From NCBI RefSeq assembly GCF_009765275.1, contig NZ_VOPH01000001.1, forward strand, positions 682,001 to 746,000: DNA of 64,000 bases, in the 5' to 3' direction. Position numbers and translations under genes: made by a program. Origin of the DNA: Chachezhania sediminis (GTDB lineage: Bacteria > Pseudomonadota > Alphaproteobacteria > Rhodobacterales > Rhodobacteraceae). Positions 17,015-25,755 of the stretch are shown one piece after another (position 1 is the stretch's first letter; the number at the start of each line of letters is the position of its first letter). The notes below the pieces were generated by a model, which made no database searches, had not been told where the DNA came from, and was given only the letters and a program-made list of their open reading frames with translations.

Positions 17015-19174
17015 GTGACCGATTCGCGCATTCGGCGTCTGCTGGCAGAGCTTCATGCCGGCGATCCAGGGCTGGTGAGCCTGAAGAAGGGATTCCACGG
17101 CCTTGCCTCGGTAACCCTGGCGGCCGGCGGGGTCTGGGCCCTGCACCGGATCCATCCCGACGTGCCCGCACAGGCGGTGATGCTGTCGGGCATGACCGCC
17201 ATCCTGTCCACCCTTGCCGTCCAGACCCAGCCCCGCTGGAAGGAATTGCGCGACGCCCTTGTCGTAACAGCGCTGGCAGGCGCCCTGATTGCGTCTGTTG
17301 CCTTGCTTGAACCCGCGGTCCGCGGCATGGGTTTCGTCCCCTTTCACATGGTGCTGCCGCTGGTAACTTTCGCGGCCTTCTCGCTGCGCGGGCTGGGTCC
17401 GGTGGGCTTTGCCTGCGGGCAGATGCTGTTCCTGTTGTTTTCCGTCGCGATGACGCTGCCCCTGACACCGGCGACCCTGCCATGGTTCATGGGGGCCGCA
17501 ATGTTCGGTGCCCTGGTGTCGGCACTGGTGCGGGTCACGCTGCACCCGGGCGACGACGACGCGATCAAGTACGACCGATTGATGCGCCTGCGCCAGATCG
17601 CGGCCGACCTGATCGACGTGGCCACCGCCCGGATCAGCGGCGACCGCACCCGGCGCCAAATCGACATCGGCAGTGCCACGGCCGCCTTGCGGGAAATCCA
17701 GTTTGCCGCCAGCAACTATACCGATCCCGCCCAGGCGGCCGAAGCCCGCGCCGGCGGCAATTCCATCATTGGCCTGACACGGCTGATCCTGGCGGTCGAC
17801 TCGCTGGCCGTGTCCGTTTCGGCCCTGACGCCCGAGGACACGATGCGCGGCGGTCCCTACCTGGCCCCGATGCAGCGCACGCTGATCCGCCTTCGGACGC
17901 AGATTCTGGACGAAAGCCCCATCGACGCAGAACGCCAGCGCGAAATCTCTCAGCTCATCCAGGACGCGGCAACCGCTGTCGCCTCCGACGCCGAAAGCGA
18001 TCCCGAAACCCGCGCGCGGCTTCTGGCCGTGGTTGCGGCGCTGCACCGGGTCGGCAAGACATTTGCCGATCCGCCCCCCGCACTGCGGGTCCGGATCGTC
18101 CCGATGGAGGATCCGTCTCCCCCCCAGCCGGACCACCGCAGGTTGCCGCCGCATTTCCGGCTGGCGATACAGGGGGCCGTCGGAGTCACGATCCTGTCGG
18201 CGCTTGGGATCTGGTTCGGGCAGGTCACACAGTCCAAGCTGGACCCGCACCACTGGGCCACGCTGACCCTGTTCATCGTGCTTCAGAACTCGCTGGGCGC
18301 CTCGCTGCAGCGGGTGGCGGACCGGCTGACCGGAACGCTGGTGGGCGTGGCGGTGGCCATCGTGGCCACCACGGTTCTGGCCCCCTGGCCCGGTGCGATG
18401 ATGGTGCTGTTCGCGCTGTCCTTCGTCGGCGTCATGGTAACCCTGCGCGTCCGCTATGACATCGCGGCGGCGCTGATCACTTTCCTGGTCATTGGCCTGC
18501 TGAACATGATCGCGCCGATGTCGCTGGGCACCATGCTGATGCGCCTGACCGAGACCCTGCTGGGCAGTCTCGTGGCCGGGGCGGTGGCGCTGACCGTCTT
18601 TCCCTACCGCGTCATCCGCGATGCCGGCCAGCTTCTGGGCCAGTACTGGGCGGCGGCCGCGATCTTTGCCCGGCGTCTGGCCGAGGATCAGGCCGGGACG
18701 ATCCCGGACATCGCGGATCCGGCCCTGCGGTTGAACCAGAGCCTGCCGGGCATGTTGCAGGAAACCCGTCTGCGGGGAGGAGAGCGCGCCCGCCTGGCCG
18801 CGGCGGCGGAACTGACGCTGGTCCACGCCCGCGCTATGGCCGGGCTGCGCCACGCCGTGGCCGATGCCCGCGAAACCGACGCGCCGCTGCCTGCCTCGAC
18901 CTGTCGGCTGCTGGGTGACATCGCCACTCACACCGAAGAGATCGCGAAATGCTATGCCGACCCGCCGAAGCCAGGGCACTGGGTCCTGCCCCTGCCCGAT
19001 CCGGGGGCGGAACCGCTGACCTCGATGCCCGCCCCCCTTCTGCGCGCGGAACCGGACGTTCTGGCACATCTGACCGCCGACGGCGCCCGTCAGGCGCTGG
19101 CGCTGATCGAGGCCGACGGCACCGCCCGCCGCGTCAGCCGCCTGCTGTCGCTGGCCGACCCGGCGGCAACGTGA
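17015..19174 (+). CDS. FUSC-family inner-membrane protein (aromatic acid exporter / YccS-like)
   Basis: A 719-residue protein with two sets of about five to six membrane helices (residues 25-180 and 395-540). They are separated and followed by long cytoplasmic helical regions, the duplicated layout of fusaric acid resistance / AaeB-type exporters. GTG 17015 fits the start of homology (VTDSRIRRLLAELHAGDPGL). A longer frame reaching to 16715 would run through tRNA-Gly and is rejected. The family is linked to efflux of aromatic acids. The ribosome-binding site is weak, so the exact start is uncertain. Confidence 0.8.
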   Translation: MTDSRIRRLLAELHAGDPGLVSLKKGFHGLASVTLAAGGVWALHRIHPDVPAQAVMLSGMTAILSTLAVQTQPRWKELRDALVVTALAGALIASVALLEPAVRGMGFVPFHMVLPLVTFAAFSLRGLGPVGFACGQMLFLLFSVAMTLPLTPATLPWFMGAAMFGALVSALVRVTLHPGDDDAIKYDRLMRLRQIAADLIDVATARISGDRTRRQIDIGSATAALREIQFAASNYTDPAQAAEARAGGNSIIGLTRLILAVDSLAVSVSALTPEDTMRGGPYLAPMQRTLIRLRTQILDESPIDAERQREISQLIQDAATAVASDAESDPETRARLLAVVAALHRVGKTFADPPPALRVRIVPMEDPSPPQPDHRRLPPHFRLAIQGAVGVTILSALGIWFGQVTQSKLDPHHWATLTLFIVLQNSLGASLQRVADRLTGTLVGVAVAIVATTVLAPWPGAMMVLFALSFVGVMVTLRVRYDIAAALITFLVIGLLNMIAPMSLGTMLMRLTETLLGSLVAGAVALTVFPYRVIRDAGQLLGQYWAAAAIFARRLAEDQAGTIPDIADPALRLNQSLPGMLQETRLRGGERARLAAAAELTLVHARAMAGLRHAVADARETDAPLPASTCRLLGDIATHTEEIAKCYADPPKPGHWVLPLPDPGAEPLTSMPAPLLRAEPDVLAHLTADGARQALALIEADGTARRVSRLLSLADPAAT

Positions 19175-19271
19175 CGGCTGCGACATTGCCCGCCCGCCGC
19201 AAGACTGACATTATTTCCATAGATGCCGGGCAATTGGGCCCGGCCGGCACAGGCCCCACCGACAGAACGTA

Positions 19272-20834
19272 ATGAAAACCGTCCATATCCACCTTGGCCC
19301 CCATGGCGCGGGCGACCGGGCAATTGCCCAGATACTCGACACCAATGCCACCGACCTTCGCGATCGGCTTGGCCTGTCCGTCCTGCCTGCCGCCATGGCG
19401 CAGGAAGCGGCCGACCTGCTGAACGGGAACGAGACCGCCGCCGGGCGGGCGATGCTTGGGCGCCTGGCGACAGAGCTTCGGACCTCTTCCGCGGAAGGTG
19501 GGATCCTGTCCTGCGCCGGACTGGCCGGACCGGTGCCGGGGCTGGCGCCGATGCGGCGGCCCTATCGCAATCTTGCCGGGCGTATCCGCCAGATCCTGAT
19601 GGCCTTCAATGGGCTGACATGCCGTATCTACTTCCTGTGCCCACCTGAAAAGGACTGGATCCGTTCGCTTCATGCCGATCTTCTGGCGGAAACCGATGCC
19701 TTCCCGGCGGTCGAAGACCTGCTCCGCCATCTGAAGATGGAAGAAGGCTGGGCCGGTGTGCTGGCCAAACCGCGCGAGGTCGCCGGCGACCGTCTGGAAA
19801 TCCTGCGCCCCGACAGCCCGGAGAACGCCGCAAGGCTGTTCCTGGACTGCCTCGAGCCTTCTGGCGCCTTGTCCGCGGACTTGCCCGAGGAAACGGCCCC
19901 CCCGGTCGAGATGCCCCCTGTCCAGCAGGCCATCGCCCGCGCGGCGTCGTCGGAAGAGGCCAAGCGCGCAGCGCGGGAATTCCTGGCGGCAGGGCCTGCG
20001 CCGGCACAGCCCCTTCCCGACATGATCGCCCTGCCCGACTGGCCACCGAAAGCGCCGGTCCTGCCCGTGCCCGGCGCGTTGCGGGCCCTGTCGGACCGCG
20101 CGGGCCAGCGCGTCTCTCACCAGGCGCGGATCGACAATGTCCTGCCCCCGCGGGACGTCGATCTGACCGCCCTCAGGACCGAGATCGTCGAGGGATCGGA
20201 AACGTTCCCGGGCGGCAAGCGCCAGAACATGGCCGACCAGGTGGCGATCCTGTCCCATCGCCTGCGCGGACTGCCCGCGGCCACGCTGCTGAACGCGCTG
20301 GCGATCAGCTATCTGCGTCGGGACACCGACCATACCGACCATGCCCGTACGATCTTCCACCGGCTCTGGGCCGAGGAACATGCGCTGCTTCTGGCCACCC
20401 TGCCGCCCCGCTGGCTGATCTCGACCCTGCAGACCTTCATGGACCACGGGCTGACCGAGGATCAGCGGATGATCGGCAGTTCCGGCTATTTCTTCGCCAA
20501 CCTGCTGAAGGCCTATGAAGGCGAACGTGCGATCGAGGGGCTGGCGCCGGACGCGATCTATGACGGGACGCAGCCTACGACGAAGTCCGGCTTCAACGGC
20601 ATGGACCGATTCAAGCTGGGCGGCACGGACCTGATGCTGAACACGCTGGCGCTGCTTCTGGAAATGGCCGGCCGCGACCCGGTCGCGGGCCGCGTCCTGA
20701 CGGAATACCTGCTGCGGCTGAAGACGGCCGACACGCTCTTTTCCCGGATGGACCGCAGCCGACTTTATCACGGTGCCGACCTCCCCGGCTTCCGGAATTG
20801 CTGGAGCTTTTTCGAACCGCCTTCGGACAACTAG
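19272..20834 (+). CDS. Hypothetical protein: degenerate sulfotransferase-like N-terminus plus unrecognised C-terminal domain
   Basis: 520 residues, soluble, no signal peptide. The first 36 residues align without gaps to the intact sulfotransferase-like protein encoded at 23226 (VHIHLG versus IVLHLG, shared LRD and a final LP). However, the phosphosulfate-binding loop KTATT is replaced by GAGDR, so PAPS binding is doubtful. A Pro/Ala-rich linker (about 195-270) leads to a helical C-terminal half (about 280-520, containing ERAIEGLAPDAIYDGTQPTT) that I do not recognise. It lies 97 bp after the FUSC gene. Function unknown; an inactive relative or a protein with a new fold fused to it are both possible. 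Confidence 0.7.
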   Translation: MKTVHIHLGPHGAGDRAIAQILDTNATDLRDRLGLSVLPAAMAQEAADLLNGNETAAGRAMLGRLATELRTSSAEGGILSCAGLAGPVPGLAPMRRPYRNLAGRIRQILMAFNGLTCRIYFLCPPEKDWIRSLHADLLAETDAFPAVEDLLRHLKMEEGWAGVLAKPREVAGDRLEILRPDSPENAARLFLDCLEPSGALSADLPEETAPPVEMPPVQQAIARAASSEEAKRAAREFLAAGPAPAQPLPDMIALPDWPPKAPVLPVPGALRALSDRAGQRVSHQARIDNVLPPRDVDLTALRTEIVEGSETFPGGKRQNMADQVAILSHRLRGLPAATLLNALAISYLRRDTDHTDHARTIFHRLWAEEHALLLATLPPRWLISTLQTFMDHGLTEDQRMIGSSGYFFANLLKAYEGERAIEGLAPDAIYDGTQPTTKSGFNGMDRFKLGGTDLMLNTLALLLEMAGRDPVAGRVLTEYLLRLKTADTLFSRMDRSRLYHGADLPGFRNCWSFFEPPSDN

Positions 20835-20866
20835 GGTCAGGATCAACGGGTCCCGACCTCAGGTCC

Positions 20867-23053
20867 TCAGCCCAGCAGATCCAACAGGTCCAGCGTCGCG
20901 GCATCCAGCCCGCCAAAGGCGATGCTGTCGCCGCCGATCTCCAGAACGGCGGCCTCGGCCGCCTGCCGAATACGCGCCGCATTCAGGTCGGCCGCATCGT
21001 GGTGCAGCACCAAAAGGTCCCGTCCCGGTTCGAAATCCGTGATCCGGTCCTTCCCGTCGCCTGTCGCGAAAACGAACCTGTCCCGCCCGGCGCCGCCGGT
21101 CAGCAGGTCATCGCCCGAACCGCCGTCTATCAGGTCGTTGGCCGTGCTGCCGATGATCCGGTCCGCACCGCCGCCGCCGAAGGCCCGGATCTGCAGCATG
21201 CCGCCCAGGATCTGATCGGCGCCAAGGTCCCCGGAAAGGGTCCCGCCCCCCACGCGCGCATCGATAATGTCATCGCCCGCGCCGCCATCGGCCCGATTGG
21301 TCTTCCCCGTGATCCAGAGGAAATCGTCGCCGCCATTCCCGAACAGCCCGTTGCCGCCATCGCCGAACAGCCGGTCGGCGAATTCGGACCCCTCGACCGT
21401 CTCGATGCTTGCCAGCCGGTCGATGCCCGCCGCGGTCTCTGCCAGATCCGAGGCAAGGTAGACGCTGACCCCGGCACCAGCCCCCTGGTAGGACACCGTG
21501 TCGTTGCCCCTGCCGCCCAGCACCGTGTCATCGCCGGTGCCCGGATCGAACCGGTCGTTGCCGCCCTTGCCCATCAGCCGGTCATTTCCGCCCCCGCCCG
21601 ACAGGTCGTCGCCGAAGCGCGAACCTGCGAAACTGTCCGCGACACCCCGCACAGGGTCCCCCCGCAGGGTCAGCCCGCCGGAATAGGTGAAGGTGATCTC
21701 CACCGTTTCGTAGGCGTCCAGCTGGATATCGACCGTCCCGTCCCGCCCGACATCGAAGGACGGATCGACTCGCAGCGCCGCCCTGGCATCGTAGGCATCG
21801 GCGACAGAGCCCGGCGCCGCTTCCAGCCAGGCCGCGCTGACGTGATAGGCGCCCGCCGCCAGGGCCGAGACGTCGACGTCCAGATCAAGTGCTCCGTCGC
21901 TGCCCGACACCAGGTACAGCACCGCTTTTTCCTTCGAGGTGAAACTGTAGTGATAGCCGACTTCCCGTCCCCCGACTTCCAGCTTCGGAACCTCGGTCGG
22001 GATCTGCAGGGCCGTGCCCGGCAACGCGGTGGACAGCATGTAGAAGAAATACCCCGTCGGCGTCAGCGCCGTACCGCCGCCTTCGACAGGCGCAAGAGCG
22101 GCGGGGCTGACGTTCTGCCCGGTCCAGATCGCCGCCATCTCCACATCGTGGGCGACCATCTCGGCAAAGACGCGCATCAGGGGGGCGGTCCGTTCCAGCC
22201 CGTTGATCAGCGATGTCTCGGGCCCGCTTTCCCCGATGTTCCATTCGGTGACCGAAATCGGCACGTCCTTGTCCAGCAGCCGTTCCCACGTCTCCGTAAT
22301 CGATTCCAGCCGCTGGGCGCTGCCCGATCCGATGGCCATCCCGTCGCCGCTGCCGTTGGTGGCGTAAAGATGCGTGATCACACCGTCGACATCGCCCTCG
22401 TGCCCGTTGAAGGCGCGGGCCAGAATGTCGTTCTCGGCCTCGGACCGACCGGCCTGGGCCAGGATCCGAATGGCGGACTGCCGATCCTGGGCATCGTTGG
22501 CATCGCGCACCCAGCCGGCGATCCTGGCCTGAAGCGATGCGAACTCGCGCGCAGTCCAGTCGAACTTGTCCTGATACCACTCATTCCCGATCTCGATCGA
22601 ATGGATGTCCGCGTGGCCCCAGACGCCGGCGATCAGCTTGGTGACGAAACCCTTGATTTCGGCCTCGGCTCCCGCGGCCAGTCCCCCGGTCCCGGGATCG
22701 AAATAGCGATAGGTCGGCAACACGATGGTCGCCGCACGCCCCGTCGTCCCGCAAAACGCCAGAAAGTCGCCGAGACCTTCCGTCGTGCGCGTCTCGACCA
22801 CCGGAGCGCCGGTCAGGATCGCCACCACGTCCCGCGCCGTCGCCGCATCCGGGTTTCCCGGGTCGAAGTACTGTTCAGAAATCGTGCCGCCCGGATACCG
22901 CAGCACGCCGGCGCGGGTCTGATTCACGACCTGATGATATTCGCCTCCGATCTGCGCGATGTCGGAATGAAACAGAAAATTCACCCCGAACTGCGCAGAA
23001 TCCACACGCGCAAGGCGCCCGCCGGCGCCCGCCGCCACCACAATGTCAGACAT
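20867..23053 (-). CDS. RTX exoprotein with clan-A glycoside-hydrolase-like domain
   Basis: A 728-residue protein. Residues 20-345 resemble a TIM-barrel glycosidase of the arabinofuranosidase/GH39-like kind: LRYPGGTISEQYFDP near 51, acid/base candidate Glu158 in IEIGNEWY, and nucleophile candidate Glu270 in SVTEWNIG. A beta-sandwich-like region follows (about 360-460). Then come RTX calcium-binding nonapeptides (about 478-675, such as GGGGNDRL and GGAGDD) and a C-terminal tail typical of type I secretion substrates, with no N-terminal signal peptide. It is probably secreted and acts on an extracellular glycan. No ABC/HlyD/TolC exporter is nearby. Confidence 0.8.
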   Translation of the reverse strand: MSDIVVAAGAGGRLARVDSAQFGVNFLFHSDIAQIGGEYHQVVNQTRAGVLRYPGGTISEQYFDPGNPDAATARDVVAILTGAPVVETRTTEGLGDFLAFCGTTGRAATIVLPTYRYFDPGTGGLAAGAEAEIKGFVTKLIAGVWGHADIHSIEIGNEWYQDKFDWTAREFASLQARIAGWVRDANDAQDRQSAIRILAQAGRSEAENDILARAFNGHEGDVDGVITHLYATNGSGDGMAIGSGSAQRLESITETWERLLDKDVPISVTEWNIGESGPETSLINGLERTAPLMRVFAEMVAHDVEMAAIWTGQNVSPAALAPVEGGGTALTPTGYFFYMLSTALPGTALQIPTEVPKLEVGGREVGYHYSFTSKEKAVLYLVSGSDGALDLDVDVSALAAGAYHVSAAWLEAAPGSVADAYDARAALRVDPSFDVGRDGTVDIQLDAYETVEITFTYSGGLTLRGDPVRGVADSFAGSRFGDDLSGGGGNDRLMGKGGNDRFDPGTGDDTVLGGRGNDTVSYQGAGAGVSVYLASDLAETAAGIDRLASIETVEGSEFADRLFGDGGNGLFGNGGDDFLWITGKTNRADGGAGDDIIDARVGGGTLSGDLGADQILGGMLQIRAFGGGGADRIIGSTANDLIDGGSGDDLLTGGAGRDRFVFATGDGKDRITDFEPGRDLLVLHHDAADLNAARIRQAAEAAVLEIGGDSIAFGGLDAATLDLLDLLG

Positions 23054-23225
23054 CGCCCACCCCTGGTCCGATGATATTCACCCGGGGGCCAATCTAGGGC
23101 ACAGTCGTTAACGACGGGTTACACCCAACAGACCGGAATAGTTCGAATACCACAACCTCATTGGGCTTGACGGACCGTCGCGCGCCACGCACTTTGGTTG
23201 CCGTGCAGGCAGGCAAGTTCAATTG

Positions 23226-24155
23226 ATGCAAGATAATTTTGACCAGGTTCCCCCGATTCAACCGGCCCGGATCGTTCTTCATCTGGGTGCCCTAAAGACC
23301 GCGACCACCTATATCCAGTCGGCGCTGGACAGTCATCGCGACAAGCTTCGGGACAGCGGCACGGAATTGCTTCTGCCCAAGGATCTGCGCCCGGACCAGC
23401 ATCTGGCCTTCTCGTCGAACCTGACCGGGGACGCATTCCGCGATCAGGCCACCCGCTCGCGCGAGCGGCTGGACCACCTGATCTCGGACGCGCTGGAACG
23501 GTCTTCGCGGCTGATCCTGTCGGAAGAAGGCATCCTGGGCGCAAGCCGTCTGAACCTGACGCGCAAGCAGGTCTATCCCGACCTGCCCCGCCGCCTGACC
23601 TACCTGCCCGAACAGCTGGACCACGAACGGGTCGAGATCTGCTTTACCCTCCGCAGCTACGATCGCTTTTTCGCGTCGAACCTGACCACCGTGGCGCGGC
23701 GCGGCAAAGTCTTCGATTTCGACAAGCTTCGCCGCCCCCTGATGCACCTGGAACGCGGCTGGCCGGAGGTACTGGCCGACATCGCCGCGGCCTTTCCCCG
23801 CGCCCGCCTGACCGTCTGGCGGTTCGAGGACTTCCCCAAGCACAGGCAGGCAATCCTGGCCCATCTGGCCGGCCAGCCGCTGCACGACGACGGCGGCCGA
23901 TACGTCAACCGCTCCCTCTCGGCCGACGCGATGTCGGCCCTGGCCCGCAAGGCCGACAAGAAGGGCAACGTGCCCGACGGCAAGCTGTTGGCCAAGCGGA
24001 TGGCCCGGCGCTTCCCTGCCTCTGACACGGTCCCGGCCTATTTTCCCTGGTCGGACCGGGACGCCCGTACCCTGCGCGACGCCTATGACGAGCACTGGAC
24101 CCTGATACGGACCACCCTGCCCGGCACCAACACGTTCGACGCGGCCTCCACCTGA
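23226..24155 (+). CDS. P-loop sulfotransferase-like protein
   Basis: A 309-residue soluble protein. The N-terminal strand-loop-helix IVLHLGALKTATTYIQSAL is the 5'-phosphosulfate-binding loop of PAPS-dependent sulfotransferases (Lys-Thr-x-Thr-Thr). A later LILSEEG strand and CFTLRSYDRFFASNLT match the 3'-phosphate-binding Arg/Ser region. These enzymes transfer sulfate to carbohydrates or other acceptors. ATG 23226 is used; the preceding TTG is also in frame. It is divergent from the RTX glycosidase gene, and its N-terminus is homologous to the protein encoded at 19272. The acceptor is unknown. Confidence 0.75.
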   Translation: MQDNFDQVPPIQPARIVLHLGALKTATTYIQSALDSHRDKLRDSGTELLLPKDLRPDQHLAFSSNLTGDAFRDQATRSRERLDHLISDALERSSRLILSEEGILGASRLNLTRKQVYPDLPRRLTYLPEQLDHERVEICFTLRSYDRFFASNLTTVARRGKVFDFDKLRRPLMHLERGWPEVLADIAAAFPRARLTVWRFEDFPKHRQAILAHLAGQPLHDDGGRYVNRSLSADAMSALARKADKKGNVPDGKLLAKRMARRFPASDTVPAYFPWSDRDARTLRDAYDEHWTLIRTTLPGTNTFDAAST

Positions 24156-24311
24156 CCGCGTTCGCTCCGAGCGATCATCCGGCTTCCGCGCCGACCGGGC
24201 TGTCTCTGCCTGGCCGGGATGGATGTGCCTGCAGGACGACATCGACCATTCCAGACATTTCCATTCCATTACCGCTTGTATCTGCTGTGTCTTGCCCGTA
24301 GACACGCCGGC

Positions 24312-24401
24312 GGAGACGTGGCCGAGTGGTCGAAGGCGCTCCCCTGCTAAGGGAGTATACCGGAAACGGTATCGAGGGTTCGAATCCCTTCGTCTCCGCC
24401 A
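24312..24401 (+). tRNA. tRNA-Ser (anticodon GCT)
   Basis: A 90-nt class II tRNA: acceptor GGAGACG/CGTCTCC, anticodon loop CTGCTAA (GCT), long variable arm (TACCGGAAACGGTA), T-arm GAGGG/CCCTT around TTCGAAT, and encoded CCA (24399-24401). An integrase remnant follows, marking it as a past integration site. Confidence 0.97.
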
Positions 24402-24539
24402 CTAGACTGCCGCTATGAGGGCAGGTCATTTAACGAAAACCCCATATTTTCATACGCGTAGTGGTTTCTTAACCAAGACGCTGTTTCCTGTACCTCATCA
24501 AATCCCGAATACCTGCGGATCTGCAACGAGGATCAGGCG

Positions 24540-24880
24540 ATGGGGCTGACACTGGACCGGGGCCGTTACTACTTCGTTCTGAACGTACCGAAGCACCTCT
24601 ATGGCAAGGTCACCAGTAAGGACGGTCGAAAAGCCGATTGCGCCAGAGGTGACAAACGCCCTTCTGGGCGGTGTTCCGGTCGCACTGCCCCCGCTCCGCG
24701 TCGTTCTGGAGCAATACATCCAGCTCACCAAAACAAGGCACATCCGCAAGTCGGAACGGCAACGACACCTTTGGCAGTTGCCCCGGGAACGGGCTGTGGC
24801 GAATTTCGAAAAGGCACTCCCGAAACGGCGCACCTCCGGCATCGACAAGATCACCCGCGAAGAGGAACTCCATGTGCAGA
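24540..24880 (+). pseudogene. Truncated, frameshifted tyrosine integrase (DUF6538-type N-terminus)
   Basis: Beginning at ATG 24540, MGLTLDRGRYYFVLNVPKHL matches the N-terminus of phage/island integrases with a DUF6538 domain. Homology then moves to another frame, where LPPLRVVLEQYIQLTKTR and ERAVANFEKALPKR...IDKITREEEL correspond to the SAM-like core-binding domain. About 100 residues between the two parts are missing, and the catalytic domain (R...HxxR...Y) is absent, cut off by an IS3 remnant. It lies 138 bp after tRNA-Ser, the usual position of an island integrase. It is certainly inactive. Confidence 0.75.
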
Positions 24881-25085
24881 TGATCGATCCGGTGCAGGAG
24901 TTTCAGATCGGCATCCCCGACGGGCTGCGACTGATCCCGAGGACCTCGGTCTGGCGTGACAGGCTCTGCTTCGCATTCCGATCAATCATCTTCTTGCGCT
25001 TGGCAACAGTCCCGCCCTGCCGAGCGCGTCGGACAAAAAATCGTTCTCAAGCGTCAGCTCTCCGATCTTCGCGTGCAACCGAAGA
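24862..25085 (-). mobile_element. IS3-family transposase remnant (OrfA C-terminus and OrfB N-terminus)
   Basis: On the minus strand, RLHAKIGELTLENDFLSDAL followed by GRAGLL is the C-terminal leucine-zipper/coil end of an IS3-family OrfA, ending at a TGA (24986-24988). Overlapping it in the -1 frame, KRKKMIDRNAKQSLSRQTEV then LGISRS begins OrfB. After a small deletion and shift, ADLKLLHRIDHLHMEFLFAG continues the OrfB helix region before homology stops at the integrase remnant. The DDE domain and OrfA N-terminus are lost, and no terminal repeats are seen. Confidence 0.75.
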
Positions 25086-25089
25086 TCAA

Positions 25090-25755
25090 TCAGCCGGCGC
25101 GCTTCTCGCTCCGCCCGGCCAGAACTTGGTCCACCGAGGGCGTCGCCAAGTCGAAATAGTCCAGCGTTCCCGCATAGCCATTCCCTCCCATCCGCCCCAA
25201 GGCATCCAGTTTCTGGTGATCGGAGTAAAATGTCTCAAGGTCGATGATGTCTTCGCGGACATGGGCCATGACGATCTTGCCAAGGATGATCTCGCGGGCC
25301 GAGCTGACTTCGATCCCCAGGTATCGGCGGCATTCGAAAGCGACCGGCGCCTCGGCGATGCGCGGGCAAGGAACCTCGAGCCCGGGGGACGCGGTCAGGC
25401 CGGCCATCTCCAGCTCGTCGACCTCTGCGGCGAAGCCTGCCGCGGTCACGGCCATCGCCCGGACATTCGCACGGTCGACGATATTGACCGTGAAGCATTC
25501 GGTCATGCGGATGTTGTAGGCGGTATCCTTGAAGCTGCGGTCCGGCTTGTTCTCGACGCCCAGCGCCAGGATCGGCGGATCGGCGGACAGGCAGTTGAAA
25601 AAGGAATAAGGCGCCGCGTTGACCACGCCATCGGGCGAGATGGTGGTCACCCAGGCGATCGGACGCGGCACGATCGTCCCGATCATGACCTTGTAGGCCT
25701 CGCGCGGGGTAAGATCCGAGAAGTTCAGCGCGTGATGGTTTGCAGCGTCACTCAC
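25090..25755 (-). CDS. Flavin reductase-like FMN-binding protein (DIM6/NTAB family)
   Basis: 221 residues. The YKVMIGTIVPRPIAWVTTIS entry and NAAPYSFFNCLSADPPILAL block are the FMN-binding split-barrel core of DIM6/NTAB flavin reductases. Such proteins supply reduced flavin to a monooxygenase or act as flavoprotein oxidoreductases. The start is GTG 25755 (minus), overlapping the GntR stop as GTGA, so it is translationally coupled as the second gene after the regulator. Its 3' end abuts the IS3 remnant; the last few residues may have been altered by that insertion. It probably belongs to the catabolic pathway served by the divergent operon. Confidence 0.85.
   Translation of the reverse strand: MSDAANHHALNFSDLTPREAYKVMIGTIVPRPIAWVTTISPDGVVNAAPYSFFNCLSADPPILALGVENKPDRSFKDTAYNIRMTECFTVNIVDRANVRAMAVTAAGFAAEVDELEMAGLTASPGLEVPCPRIAEAPVAFECRRYLGIEVSSAREIILGKIVMAHVREDIIDLETFYSDHQKLDALGRMGGNGYAGTLDYFDLATPSVDQVLAGRSEKRAG

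Noticed and set aside
20798-23074. A 758-codon open frame opposite the RTX exoprotein gene
   Set aside because: It is the antisense shadow of a repeat-rich GC-rich gene; its translation has no homology pattern, whereas the minus strand shows clear RTX and glycosidase motifs.
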